Assembly (NCBI RefSeq): GCF_007746795.1
Contig: NZ_CP036343.1
Coordinates: forward strand, 248,001 to 312,000
From: Gimesia algae
GTDB lineage: Bacteria; Planctomycetota; Planctomycetia; Planctomycetales; Planctomycetaceae
Direction: 5' to 3'
Length of the DNA stretch: 64,000 bases
Shown: piece by piece, positions 1 through 9,293 of the stretch
How positions within the stretch are numbered: position 1 is the stretch's first letter
Layout: each line of letters opens with the position of its first letter
Translations under genes and position numbers: made by a program
The notes under the pieces: generated by a model
Databases searched by the model: none
The model's input: only the letters and a program-made list of their open reading frames with translations
What the model was told of the DNA's origin: nothing

Positions 1-2
1 GC

Positions 3-1358
<1,356 letters not shown>

Positions 1359-1383
1359 TCGATGTTATCGTTAAACAGGGACA

Positions 1384-1421
1384 CCCCTGGTCTGATGTTT
1401 CGGGCCAGGGGCTTTTTGTTT
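1384..1421 (+). terminator. Rho-independent terminator after TROVE gene
   Basis: A perfect 7 bp stem, CCCCTGG (1384-1390) with CCAGGGG (1405-1411), is followed by CTTTTTGTTTG. It lies 25 bp after the TROVE stop codon. Confidence 0.85.
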
Positions 1422-1563
1422 GTTTTCATCAACCAGTGCGCCTTCAGAATTTTCTTGACAACTCCTTACTGAGTTAACAAAGTTGCAATTCAACTGTTCG
1501 TTTGAGAATTAGATAAACAGTCTAATTCAAGTAATGCTCCAAGTAACCAAGGGAGTAAGGCAG

Positions 1564-1908
1564 ATGAAACAAGACAAGCCGCATGACCAGCTTCCCAGAG
1601 AATTCCGCTCCAGCCAGTCTCGAATCATGTATGTCGAAGACAAATCTGATGGTCTTGAGGGCGAGGCCCGAATTGGTCGCGTCTACTTTTCCAAATCGGG
1701 AAAGACACTCTATTACAGAGGGCGTCGCTTCCAGAGCCTGAAGGGTACAGGATTCAAGGCAAATTACCGTGATGTCGAAAGTGATGCGGAGTTCTGGATC
1801 TCTGGTCCACGCAAGGACCAGAACGATCGCCTTTACGGCGGCTTTCGCAACGTTATCATCGACGAGGACGTTAAGGCCGATTACCTGACTTACATCTCGG
1901 GTAAATAA
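1564..1908 (+). CDS. Small conserved hypothetical protein (about 114 aa)
   Basis: A short soluble, charged protein with no signal peptide or membrane segment. I place the start at the ATG at 1564 (MKQDKPHDQLP) because GGGAGTAAGG lies just upstream; an earlier in-frame start at 1534 has no comparable ribosome site. The centre reads like a compact beta-rich fold (GRVYFSKSGKTLYYRGRRF) and the C-terminus has a GPRKDQNDRLYGG segment. I do not recognise a characterised family. It stands alone between the TROVE terminator and the DUF434 gene on the same strand. Coding status is likely from clean length, ribosome site and composition; function unknown. Confidence 0.65.
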   Translation: MKQDKPHDQLPREFRSSQSRIMYVEDKSDGLEGEARIGRVYFSKSGKTLYYRGRRFQSLKGTGFKANYRDVESDAEFWISGPRKDQNDRLYGGFRNVIIDEDVKADYLTYISGK

Positions 1909-2058
1909 GAATATTTTCGAGCGGAATCGCTGCTGCGAGCTACTTCACTTCGATCCCAGGAAGATATATTTTAATCTTCGAAACAGCCATTCGGTTCTCT
2001 CTTCACGATTCTTTTTTATGCGGGCCAACTATATCTCAATTGAGGCAGGGGAAAAGCT

Positions 2059-2781
2059 ATGCCTGACCAGCGTCAACATCGTGGTGCGCATCCGCAGGAT
2101 CAAAGTTTGTTTGATACTGTTTCCGAGCCGGGACTGCGGCAGGCGACCTGTGACTTCAGCTGGCTGTTGACTCGCGGGTATGCGCCTGTTTCTGCACTCA
2201 AACTGGTGGGGGACCGGTATGCTTTGAATGCGCGGCAGAGAACCGCTGTGGGGCGTTGTGCCTGCGGTGAAGTGGAAGCTGGCCGACGACAGGCACATCA
2301 GGTTAAGACGCAGGACCTCGCGGAGCAGGAATTGTGGATCGATGGTTACAATGTGCTGATGTCGCTGGAAGCCGCGTTGTCAGGCGGAGTCATTCTGCAG
2401 GCCCGCGATGGCTGCTATCGTGACATGGCCAGCATGCACGGCAGTTATCGCAAAGTGGCTGAGACGATCCCGGCGATCCAGATCCTGGGCGAACTGATGG
2501 CGGAATGGAACGTTGCCACCTGTCGCTGGCTGCTGGATCAACCGGTCTCCAACAGTGGGCGATTGAAGACGATGCTGCGGGAGATCAGTGAAGCGCATGG
2601 CTGGAACTGGGAGATTGACCTGGTACCTGACCCCGATCCCGTGCTGAGTCAAACCGACCAGATCGTGGCTTCCGCTGACAGCCAGATTCTCAACGAGGCC
2701 GAACGCTGGTTCAACCTGGCACGTTGCGCCATTGAGACGCGGGTACCCGCTGCCTGGATTGTGGATTTGTCGGGAGAGTGA
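2059..2781 (+). CDS. DUF434/DUF5616 domain protein
   Basis: A 240-residue cytosolic protein. Residues about 35-75 match the DUF434 signature (RGYAPVSALKLVGDRYAL, then a QR and a C-x-C), and residues about 90-235 match the linked DUF5616 region (LWIDGYNVLMSLEAAL, RDGCYRDMASMHGSYR, LDQPVSNSGRLK). The acidic and Asn positions in the second part resemble PIN/NYN-type nuclease folds, but that is only inference; no biochemical function is established to my knowledge. The start ATG follows GAGGCAGGGG. It converges with the DUF1348 gene downstream, with one strong hairpin serving both. Confidence 0.8.
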   Translation: MPDQRQHRGAHPQDQSLFDTVSEPGLRQATCDFSWLLTRGYAPVSALKLVGDRYALNARQRTAVGRCACGEVEAGRRQAHQVKTQDLAEQELWIDGYNVLMSLEAALSGGVILQARDGCYRDMASMHGSYRKVAETIPAIQILGELMAEWNVATCRWLLDQPVSNSGRLKTMLREISEAHGWNWEIDLVPDPDPVLSQTDQIVASADSQILNEAERWFNLARCAIETRVPAAWIVDLSGE

Positions 2782-2800
2782 CGAAAGCTCAATCAACAGT

Positions 2801-2845
2801 AATCAGGGTCAGTCTGAATCTAAGCAGCTGACCCTGATTCTGTTC
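2801..2845. terminator. Bidirectional intrinsic terminator
   Basis: A perfect 12 bp inverted repeat, AATCAGGGTCAG (2801-2812) and CTGACCCTGATT (2828-2839), sits between two convergent genes. The plus-side tail is CTGTTCTGT, so termination on this strand relies on the very stable stem. Confidence 0.8.
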
Positions 2846-2847
2846 TG

Positions 2848-3309
2848 TCAGGCGACAGCTGGAATCCCAGTGTGATCGGCGGGGCGTGGAGCGGAGGTGG
2901 GCCAGTGAAACCGGCGTTGATCTTCCGCGATAGGGACGTCGTTGATGCTTGCTTCGCGGCGGCGCATTAAACCTTCTTCATCGAATTCCCAGAGCTCATT
3001 GCCGTAGGCGCGAAACCATTGACCGGCCGCATCGTGGTACTCGTACTGGAAGCGGACCGCGATGTGGTCGTCTGAAAAACTCCAGAGTGCTTTGACAAGT
3101 CGGTAATCGAGTTCCCGTTCCCATTTGCCAGACAGGAATTCCCGAATTCGATCGCGGCCCTGCAGGAACTGGTCGCGGTTTCGCCACTGGGAATCCGGGG
3201 AATAAGCCAGGGAGACTCTTTCGGGATCGCGACTGTTCCAGGCATCTTCTGCGGCTCGGACTTTAGCGGTGGCAGTTTCGAGAGTGAACGGTGGTTTGAG
3301 AGCGGACAT
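2848..3309 (-). CDS. DUF1348 / NTF2-like (SnoaL fold) protein
   Basis: A 153-residue protein of the nuclear-transport-factor-2 superfamily, DUF1348 subgroup. The typical features are visible: a helical N-terminus ([22 protein letters not shown]), the strand region [20 protein letters not shown], and the C-terminal sheet ([29 protein letters not shown]). The cone-shaped fold usually binds small hydrophobic ligands; no enzyme activity can be assigned. No signal peptide, so cytosolic. ATG preceded by AGGAGAATCTC. A palindrome ACAGACAGGTCTGT lies 34 bp upstream and a second copy of its core 214 bp upstream, suggesting control by a TetR-type repressor; such regulators commonly sit beside DUF1348 genes, but none is in this window. 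Confidence 0.85.
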   Translation of the reverse strand: MSALKPPFTLETATAKVRAAEDAWNSRDPERVSLAYSPDSQWRNRDQFLQGRDRIREFLSGKWERELDYRLVKALWSFSDDHIAVRFQYEYHDAAGQWFRAYGNELWEFDEEGLMRRREASINDVPIAEDQRRFHWPTSAPRPADHTGIPAVA

Positions 3310-3342
3310 GAGATTCTCCTTTATTGGTTTGGGTTGTATTGA

Positions 3343-3356
3343 ACAGACAGGTCTGT
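3343..3356. promoter_or_regulatory. Candidate TetR-type operator 1
   Basis: ACAGACAGGTCTGT has perfect ACAGAC/GTCTGT arms. Its minus-strand reading, ATACAGACCTGTCT, is found again exactly at 3521-3534. It lies in the probable promoter region of the DUF1348 gene. Confidence 0.5.
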
Positions 3357-3453
3357 ATTTTATGTGCTAAAAAAAGTGGATGACCTCATTCAAAAACGTA
3401 ACAATTTGATTGCACATTATATTAAAACAAAAGGCTATTATTTCAGATGAAGT

Positions 3454-3480
3454 TCAACCGGGGCTAACGCCCTGCGGCTA
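3454..3480. repeat. Dispersed GGCTAACGCC repeat copy
   Basis: A CAACCGGGGCTAACGCCC-type segment followed by TGCGGCTAAT; a near-identical segment with CGGAGCTAACGCTC and the same TGCGGCTAATGG ending lies at 36363-36391. It is non-coding in both places. Confidence 0.55.
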
Positions 3481-3520
3481 ATGGGTCTTTTTGCGAACCG
3501 AGCGTCTGAATAAATAAAGT

Positions 3521-3535
3521 ATACAGACCTGTCTA
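3521..3535. promoter_or_regulatory. Candidate TetR-type operator 2
   Basis: ATACAGACCTGTCTA contains the same 14-base core as the site at 3343, in inverted orientation, 165 bp further from the DUF1348 gene. Arms AGAC/GTCT are symmetrical. Confidence 0.45.
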
Positions 3536-3598
3536 TTATCGGTCAAGTGGAATTTGATCGGATCATCGCTGATATTTCGATTTCACTGCGATCTTTGA

Positions 3599-3829
3599 TT
3601 ATTGGCCCCCAAAGGCCTGGTCATCATCGCGCATATTTTTCAGTGCGCGGTCGACGATGCGGCGGAACTGCTGTTCCAGTTCGTCGATGTTTCGCTTTTC
3701 CTGGGGGAGAAGCATCCAGCACAGTTGCAGCGCCTGGCGTACGCTCTGGTCCACCTGTGCCGGGCTGAAGAGGTCGCGCATCTTGTCGAACGACTCTTCG
3801 TCATCAGGGTCGAATGTCTGAAACGCCAT
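3599..3829 (-). CDS. Small acidic hypothetical protein
   Basis: About 76 residues, beginning MAFQTFDPDDEESF when the ATG at 3829 is used; this start has GAGGACC upstream, while an ATG six codons earlier does not. The protein is helical and charged with no membrane segment (QVDQSVRQALQLCWMLLP, IDELEQQFRRIVDRAL). It follows the secreted hydrolase gene by 39 bp on the same strand, so the two may be co-transcribed. I know no function. Composition and ribosome site argue that it is real. Confidence 0.6.
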   Translation of the reverse strand: MAFQTFDPDDEESFDKMRDLFSPAQVDQSVRQALQLCWMLLPQEKRNIDELEQQFRRIVDRALKNMRDDDQAFGGQ

Positions 3830-3868
3830 GGGTTGGGTCCTCATATTGGAACAGAAAGAAAAACAATA

Positions 3869-5770
3869 TTACGGGTCGACCTGCCAGTGCAGGTTTTGGA
3901 ATGTGGGTTGCGGGCCTCGCCAGTTTTTGCCGAGGATGCGTTGTTTCGTTTTGCTGCCGCGAGCGGGACGCTGGGCCTCGGCGGGGGTGAGCTTCAATTG
4001 ATGGATACCTTGCCAGTCTGATAACGATTCGCCGACCAGGTTTTGAAAGTCGGACGGTTTGAGGGTAATGGTCTGCCAGTCGGGGCCGCCTGTCAGTTCG
4101 ACTTCGGTAGCGTAATCATCCAGGACGACCACCATTTGATTGGCTTCGACAGCGCGGACTTCCAAAGCAAGTTGTGCCTGCGGCGGTGCTTTCCAGAGAC
4201 CGTCATTCAATTTGTGGGTTGTAATGGTCCATTTGTCGGGTTGATACGAAAACCATTCCTGCCGCCAGTTGTCCTGGAAATCTTCAATCAGCAGGGAAGG
4301 CTCGCGCGTGGCCTGAACGCCGGCTGCTTGCAATTCCGCTGGTGAGACCATCTGCAGCAGCGATGAAAGGTTGAACGACTTTGTGGTGTAAGGGCGATAA
4401 TAATAGCCAGCGCCGGACACCGGTTCATCGAGAGCATAGCGGATGTTGGCATACACCCACAGTGGCTGATCGACATTGCCCAGGGGCAGATTCGCAATCC
4501 AGGCGTCCTCGGCTTTCACAGGTTTGACGTGATGCCAGAAGCGATGCTTGGTATTGAGCCGGTCCTGGGGACCTTCATCTGTTTTGCCCTGTCGCGAGAA
4601 ATAGACGTCGATGGAGTGAATGGTTCGGGATTCGTCGGGGGTCACTGTGAAGCGGGGCACGCCGTCTGTGGTGGTGAGCGTCAGCTCTGTTTTGGGTGTC
4701 TGGGGAAACGTAAAGCTGCCTTTGAGATGCTGATCCATCCACAACATGGTGGCGACCTCGAAGTCGGGGGTGTCCTGATGATTGTGGTGCGGCGAACAGG
4801 TGACGCGCCACTCGCTGCTCTGAATTTCGTTGATGGCGGTCGGTAGATTACCAATGCGCCCGTGAAAATCGTTGGCGGGGCTGAGGAAAATAATCGGGCA
4901 GGAGATCTGTTTGAGGCTGACGTTATCTCCCAGCGTCTGACAGAACAGGGGGCTTCGGTTGTAGCGGTCGCTGATGCCGCCACATGAGGGGGCGGCTGCT
5001 TTGACGCGGGCGTCGGGAGCCGTCAACACGGTGAGCTTGCCGCCCATCGAATGGCCATAAACTCCCAGGCGATCGGGGTCGACCAGGGGCTGCCGTTCGA
5101 GGAATGTCAAAGCCCGACGCGCGGCGAGCGCACACAGGAACCAGCCACTGTTACGCGGCGATTCAATGTTGTCGAGCGTCCAGGCATCCGGCTCAATGCC
5201 GGGGAACTGATTGCCCGGGTTTTTTCCGGGCGCATGATAGCCGTCGAGTGCGCCCCAGTCTGTGGTGACTTGATAGCGGGGATCGTCGGTCTTGCCGTCC
5301 CAGAACAGTTTCACTTCCGCGGGCGTTACCTGGTAGTCGGGGGCGTTGATGCGTCCGGCCCAGGCGATGGAGAGGGTCGCGTACCCGCGTTTGGCATTCA
5401 GCAGGCAGGCCCGGTAGTCGGCGTACTGTCCGCCGCCATGAATCTGCAGCAGGCCCGGCAATTTCTGTTTGTTGGCGACAGCCTGTTTGGGATATCCAAA
5501 CACGGCTGCCAGGCGGGCGGTCTTACCTTTGAAGACGCCGATACGGAAACGGACGATCTGCAGGACGACGCCGTCTTCTTCCCACTCTTTAAGCACTTCA
5601 GTTTCCAGCGGTTCGCTGCGGGGATCAAAGCCGGCCCACATTTCTGCGAAGTTCTGTGGCGCGTGCTCGTTTTGAAGTGCAGGTAGAGTTTCGGCTGCCT
5701 GCACTGAAGACTGCATGATTACGAACAGCAGGCAGACGAAGAGAGTTCGTTTATGAATGGTATGAGTCAT
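3869..5770 (-). CDS. Secreted alpha/beta hydrolase (acetyl xylan esterase / dienelactone hydrolase-like)
   Basis: A 633-residue protein with a signal peptide (hydrophobic LFVCLLFVIMQSSVQA, residues 9-25). The hydrolase core covers about residues 60-360: an oxyanion-loop HGGG near residue 112, the nucleophile elbow GVYGHSMGG near residue 240, a probable acid in SPANDFHG and a catalytic His in the PHHNHQD stretch. The C-terminal about 270 residues are beta-rich and probably an accessory domain. The likely role is hydrolysis of ester bonds of a carbohydrate or aromatic substrate in the periplasm; the exact substrate cannot be read from the sequence. A dispersed ACCACGAAA repeat occupies its upstream region, and a small hypothetical gene follows closely. 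Confidence 0.8.
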   Translation of the reverse strand: MTHTIHKRTLFVCLLFVIMQSSVQAAETLPALQNEHAPQNFAEMWAGFDPRSEPLETEVLKEWEEDGVVLQIVRFRIGVFKGKTARLAAVFGYPKQAVANKQKLPGLLQIHGGGQYADYRACLLNAKRGYATLSIAWAGRINAPDYQVTPAEVKLFWDGKTDDPRYQVTTDWGALDGYHAPGKNPGNQFPGIEPDAWTLDNIESPRNSGWFLCALAARRALTFLERQPLVDPDRLGVYGHSMGGKLTVLTAPDARVKAAAPSCGGISDRYNRSPLFCQTLGDNVSLKQISCPIIFLSPANDFHGRIGNLPTAINEIQSSEWRVTCSPHHNHQDTPDFEVATMLWMDQHLKGSFTFPQTPKTELTLTTTDGVPRFTVTPDESRTIHSIDVYFSRQGKTDEGPQDRLNTKHRFWHHVKPVKAEDAWIANLPLGNVDQPLWVYANIRYALDEPVSGAGYYYRPYTTKSFNLSSLLQMVSPAELQAAGVQATREPSLLIEDFQDNWRQEWFSYQPDKWTITTHKLNDGLWKAPPQAQLALEVRAVEANQMVVVLDDYATEVELTGGPDWQTITLKPSDFQNLVGESLSDWQGIHQLKLTPAEAQRPARGSKTKQRILGKNWRGPQPTFQNLHWQVDP

Positions 5771-5916
5771 GAAGGCAATTCGCTTGTGAAAAGTAATGTA
5801 AGCCTGAAGAGATCTATTATATAAAATAAAAGATGACCGAAGCCATAAAAATGTTTATGCTGAGGATTAAGGGTTCGGGGGTCGCTTATGTATTTTCTGT
5901 TCGAGTGCGGTTGATT

Positions 5917-5996
5917 GACCAGTCCGGTAATTTTGCTACCACGAAAGACACGAAATGACACGAAAAGAATGTGTTTCGGAGGCTGTTGCTGGGACA
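5917..5996. repeat. ACCACGAAA-family dispersed repeat, copy 1
   Basis: Contains GACCAGTCCGGTAATTTTG followed by CTACCACGAAAGACACGAA and ATGACACGAAAAG. Related copies are at 16639, 20286, 20883 and (inverted) 36088. Confidence 0.7.
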
Positions 5997-6002
5997 TTGA
6001 TG

Positions 6003-6551
6003 TCAGTCGTCATAGCTGAGTTCTCCGATTTCCTCATCGACGATTTTGGTTTCCGCAGCGAACTTCTGCATGTAGTAAGCAACACCGCTGACTGCGATTA
6101 CGAATAAAAATCCGAACAACATGTAGATTGATGCGGGAGTCAGCTGCCACCAGGCGACTGCAATATAAAGTAAAAAGGCTGATGCCAGGAAAATGACGAC
6201 GAAATGAATCAGCGATTTCAACCGGTAAGCGGGACTGCTCAAGTCATTTTTGAGTGGAGGATAAACAAGTTTCTGGCGTTTGATGTCATTGCCGTTTTTG
6301 CTTAATGTGCAGAGAAAAGGTCCTTTGGAAAGGCTGACCATTTTCGTTGTCGTCGTGTAACGGTTGTCACCTATCATGAAATTATGAGCGGTTTCGGTAG
6401 CGACGCTTCTTTGTGTCGAGACCAGAGTCCCGTCAACAAACACCTTTTGTAAACCGGATAACGAACTGAACCACGCCTCAATTATTCTGCCGTCATCCTC
6501 GAACGAAAATGAATACCCTTTCAGAAAGCTGAATGCTTTTGGTTTGCTCAT
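6003..6551 (-). CDS. Hypothetical membrane protein
   Basis: A 182-residue protein with a soluble N-terminal part of about 105 residues (FSFLKGYSFSFEDDGRI...; beta-rich) and two adjacent hydrophobic segments at about 113-132 (LIHFVVIFLASAFLLYIAV) and 138-160 (PASIYMLFGFLFVIAVSGVA). The C-terminus is acidic (DEEIGELSYDD). No family recognised. It could be a bitopic/hairpin-anchored inner membrane protein with the N-terminal domain in the cytosol. It is on the same strand as the genes at 6640-7284 and 7365-7613, but 88 bp separate it from its neighbour. Confidence 0.65.
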   Translation of the reverse strand: MSKPKAFSFLKGYSFSFEDDGRIIEAWFSSLSGLQKVFVDGTLVSTQRSVATETAHNFMIGDNRYTTTTKMVSLSKGPFLCTLSKNGNDIKRQKLVYPPLKNDLSSPAYRLKSLIHFVVIFLASAFLLYIAVAWWQLTPASIYMLFGFLFVIAVSGVAYYMQKFAAETKIVDEEIGELSYDD

Positions 6552-6639
6552 CAGTCAGAGTTCTGTTTCACTTGAAATCGAGTTAGAGACCGGCCTGTTT
6601 CAATGATGGCTACGCTACCCCGGTAGTTCGTTGATTCTA

Positions 6640-7284
6640 CTACGATTCTGCTCCGTTTAAAATGAATTTCTGAAGTTCAGGAACATACCGCCACCAGCTG
6701 CGTTCGCTTTCCAGTCTCTCTCGATACTCTTGATCGAGTTTGCAATAAACGAAATATTCTTCCGGCGTCCATTCGTACTGTTCCTTGTATGTTGCCACGC
6801 CGACATAGAGTTGCGGAAAGGAGCGGCGGTGAACCAGACCGAAATCGGCGATGGTCGCGGTGCGACGGCGCGCAGGATACATCGGCCACAATCTCAGGAA
6901 ATCATCTCGAATCTGTGGCGACACGGCAAAAACCGTCATCATGGTACGTTTTTGAGACGTGGTTTTATAGCGCTCTGTGCAGAACCGGTCCCAGATCGGA
7001 CAACGTTCCTCCGACCACAGTTCGTCCCCTTTGAGTGTGATCCGGAAGTAAGGCTGATTTCGGTTTCCTCCGACTTCAAGCACACCACGCTTACATAACC
7101 ACTTAAGGCGGTCTTGTAATTGATCATCATCGAAGTCATGTGAGTAACCCAGATTCCACTGCTCGCAGAAGACCTCCTGCCGCAGGTATTGAAACCGAAC
7201 ATCACAATCAAAAAGAACATCCAGCAGAATCAGATCATTGTCTGAGAGACAGGTAGAATCAGTACGATAGGGCAGTTTCTGCAT
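6640..7284 (-). CDS. Hypothetical cytosolic protein, possible winged-helix N-terminus
   Basis: 214 residues, rich in Trp, Tyr and charged residues, no signal or membrane segment. The first 85 residues (SDNDLILLDVLFDCDVRF, QLQDRLKWLCKRGVLEVGG, PYFRITLKGDELW) read like a winged-helix domain in which the last strand pair forms the wing; this is fold-level inference only. The second half (EYFVYCKLDQEYRERLESERSWW) is helical. I recognise no family. Coding is supported by length and codon use; function unknown. Confidence 0.6.
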   Translation of the reverse strand: MQKLPYRTDSTCLSDNDLILLDVLFDCDVRFQYLRQEVFCEQWNLGYSHDFDDDQLQDRLKWLCKRGVLEVGGNRNQPYFRITLKGDELWSEERCPIWDRFCTERYKTTSQKRTMMTVFAVSPQIRDDFLRLWPMYPARRRTATIADFGLVHRRSFPQLYVGVATYKEQYEWTPEEYFVYCKLDQEYRERLESERSWWRYVPELQKFILNGAES

Positions 7285-7364
7285 AGCGTGGGGGATTTAT
7301 TTTTCGGTTCCTGGAACCTTTAATGTTTAGCTTTGACGTTCAATATAATAATACAGGAAACCAG

Positions 7365-7613
7365 TCACTTCGCAAAGGAGCGCAACAGGCCACATTCGGG
7401 GCAGCGATAGGAAATGATCTTTCTTGTTCGGGATTCTTCAATTCTGACAGTCTTAGTTCTGTTTTTCGTCTTGAACCCGAAAAACGTGCCGCCCGCGCTT
7501 TCTGGATCGTCCGGATGCCACGTGGTCTGGAGAGCACCCAAGAGCGTATTATCTGGAATGAACCCTTTTTCCATCTGTTTTTCACAGTCCGGGCAGTGAG
7601 GTATCGTGTTCAT
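7365..7613 (-). CDS. Small zinc-ribbon-like protein (DUF6487-like)
   Basis: 82 residues with two CxxC pairs: CPDC near the N-terminus and CPEC near the C-terminus, plus a central W and GGTFFGFK. This arrangement (CPxCxxxMExGFIP ... CPxCG) resembles the DUF6487 family of small putative zinc-binding proteins. The ATG at 7613 is preceded by GGGGAGAG. Function unknown. Family assignment is from motif memory and moderately confident. Confidence 0.65.
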   Translation of the reverse strand: MNTIPHCPDCEKQMEKGFIPDNTLLGALQTTWHPDDPESAGGTFFGFKTKNRTKTVRIEESRTRKIISYRCPECGLLRSFAK

Positions 7614-7717
7614 CAAACTCTCCCCTAAGTCAAGTTTTCATAATTGCTGACCTGGGTTGAACGTAGCACGATCGCCATGGGATCATTGAAATGTCAAATA
7701 ATTCCAAAACGCCATCA

Positions 7718-7812
7718 CAAGGTTGTGTCCCGTTTTACTGTAGCGTCTCCAGGGGCATTGGGAGCGAGTATAATCGATTGAGAGACGCTCTGGTAAAATA
7801 TGATTGGTCTAG
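7718..7812. mobile_element. 95 bp palindromic MITE-like element, copy A
   Basis: Internal perfect arms TAGCGTCTC and GAGACGC, with the right end reading GGTCTAG. It aligns along its whole length with copies at 27025, 29573 and 61988. This copy is the most diverged (left end CAAGGTTGTGTCC rather than CTAGACTGTGTCC). Its right-end CTAG contains the stop codon of the minus-strand gene at 7809-8207. Confidence 0.75.
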
Positions 7813-8207
7813 AAGTCTTTCAGCGATTCTTTCAGATCGATGTCGAGATCGGCTGAAAGCGTGATTTGCAGACTGTTAAGGCTACTTTCTTGAAACTCGA
7901 TCGATTTGAAGGGCATTTGAGAACTTGGTGACTTGCAGAGAATGACATGTTTGCCTCGTAGAGAATAATAATGGTCCTTCAATCCATCCCTTCCGAGTGT
8001 CACAAAAATCAAAACTCCATCTCTGACTCTCACCCCTTGAATTTTATTGAAGAGCATCGTTTTTTTCTGTGGGATTTGGTTGAGTGGAGCGGTCAGCGTC
8101 TGTTTCTGCTCGCCCGATTGCACATCGGGTCCATCGGCCAGAAACAATACCGACAAACTGAACAGGATTACAAATATGGATGAAATGGTCGATAGATAAT
8201 CTTTCAT
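7809..8207 (-). CDS. Small membrane-anchored or secreted hypothetical protein
   Basis: 132 residues when started at the ATG at 8207 (MKDYLSTISSIF), which has GTGGAGAAG upstream; an in-frame start 90 bp earlier lacks one. The N-terminus is a single hydrophobic segment (IFVILFSLSVLFLADG), a signal peptide or anchor. The rest is beta-rich (GVRVRDGVLIFVTLGRDG, YYSLRGKHVILCKS). It is the last gene after sigma factor, kinase and coiled-coil protein on this strand, with a 175 bp gap. Its stop codon lies in the terminal CTAG of a mobile repeat, so the C-terminus may have been altered by insertion. Function unknown. Confidence 0.6.
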   Translation of the reverse strand: MKDYLSTISSIFVILFSLSVLFLADGPDVQSGEQKQTLTAPLNQIPQKKTMLFNKIQGVRVRDGVLIFVTLGRDGLKDHYYSLRGKHVILCKSPSSQMPFKSIEFQESSLNSLQITLSADLDIDLKESLKDF

Positions 8208-8382
8208 GCTACTTCTCCACCCGTGCGTATCAGACATTATCTGATACTGGATTCTGCCAGTTGGCTCCTGCCAGTCAATTCCTCCTGTAATTAACACACG
8301 TGCCGCGGGTGTTTGTCACGCATTTCCTGAAAAAAGATCTCTCAAGTTCTGAGAATTAAATTAGCTAATACGACAGGGCAGT

Positions 8383-9243
8383 TCATTGATCGACCCGACT
8401 GATGGTCGTAAGTCGCCACTTTCCGGTAGTACGCTTCAGCTCGAATATGAGGCGCTCACCGCCAGCAGTCGTCACCACATGGGAATGGAGTGCGTCAGTA
8501 TCGAGGAGCACGTTTTGAATTTGAGGGGCATGTTTTTTGAATACCTCACCCCACTGCTTCAGAGTTTCTTTCTCTGCCAGTTTGTTGGTCGCTCCGTTGG
8601 CTGCTTTTCCTGTATCCAATACGATAGCGGCTTCAATATAGTTCTTGACCGCATCCCGAGGGTAGACGAATACGTCCGACGATGGTTGCAATTTCGAAAC
8701 GCTGGGAGGTATCAGAGGGGATGTTGTTTTTTTAGTGGTAGATCCAAGCCACGACAGATCCTCGCTGCTGGTGAGTTCTTCAATCCGACGCCGGATGATA
8801 ATGTTGGCTTCCTGTTTACGCTGGGTGAGTTGTGCGCGGGTATCACGCAGATTCTGTTCGACCAGCTCGATTTGTGCCATTTGCAATTGATGACGCAGAT
8901 TGAATGCGCGCTGGACCGCATCCGATAATTTGCTTTCGGCTTTTTTTTGATCGAGGGGACTGGTGTTCTGCGGACTGCTAGAAAAATCCGATCCATTTTT
9001 CTTTGCACTGCGTTCCTGCATTCCGCTGCGTTTCAATTCAGCTGCATACCTGGCGGAATCGCGTTCCGCCTGCTCATAATTATTGTGCAGTGCCTGTATC
9101 GCCTGTAGACGTTCACTGTTTTCCTTTTTGCTTTTGTTCTCTGGCTTGTCGGCCGCATTATAGCCGATCAAGTCGTTCTGTTGCGCAAGCGTAAGACCGA
9201 CAATGCCGGAGAAAAGTAAGAAGAACGTTTTTATGAAACGCAT
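8383..9243 (-). CDS. Secreted coiled-coil hypothetical protein
   Basis: 286 residues from the ATG at 9243, preceded by AAGGTGAC; a TTG-initiated version overlapping the kinase stop is less likely. The signal peptide is MRFIKTFFLLFSGIVGLTLAQ. Residues about 40-160 form heptad-rich helix (LQAIQALHNNYEQAERDSARYAAEL; FNLRHQLQMAQIELVEQNLRDTRAQL), a probable coiled coil. The last about 90 residues look like an alpha-beta domain (NYIEAAIVLDTGKAANG ... ERLIFELKRTTGKWRL), reminiscent of NTF2-like folds but unproven. It follows the kinase by 50 bp and probably belongs to the sigma/kinase operon, perhaps as a periplasmic partner of the kinase; that role is inference. Confidence 0.7.
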   Translation of the reverse strand: MRFIKTFFLLFSGIVGLTLAQQNDLIGYNAADKPENKSKKENSERLQAIQALHNNYEQAERDSARYAAELKRSGMQERSAKKNGSDFSSSPQNTSPLDQKKAESKLSDAVQRAFNLRHQLQMAQIELVEQNLRDTRAQLTQRKQEANIIIRRRIEELTSSEDLSWLGSTTKKTTSPLIPPSVSKLQPSSDVFVYPRDAVKNYIEAAIVLDTGKAANGATNKLAEKETLKQWGEVFKKHAPQIQNVLLDTDALHSHVVTTAGGERLIFELKRTTGKWRLTTISRVDQ

Positions 9244-9293
9244 GAGAGTCACCTTGTTAATGAAGAAATCGATGAAAATAGTTTGGTGTCCAT

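Noticed and set aside
1455-1483. TTGACA as -35 box for the gene at 1564
   Set aside because: No good -10 box at the right distance, so I do not call a promoter.
1422-1563. Possible Y-RNA beside the TROVE gene
   Set aside because: Bacterial Ro genes often neighbour Y-RNA genes, but no tRNA-like fold or long stem is visible here; the upstream side is outside the window.
5051-5686. 211-residue plus-strand frame
   Set aside because: Antisense shadow of the alpha/beta hydrolase gene.
5767-5997. 76-residue minus-strand frame before the hydrolase gene
   Set aside because: ILFVSFRVFRGSK is the translation of the ACCACGAAA-type repeat; the frame is not a gene.
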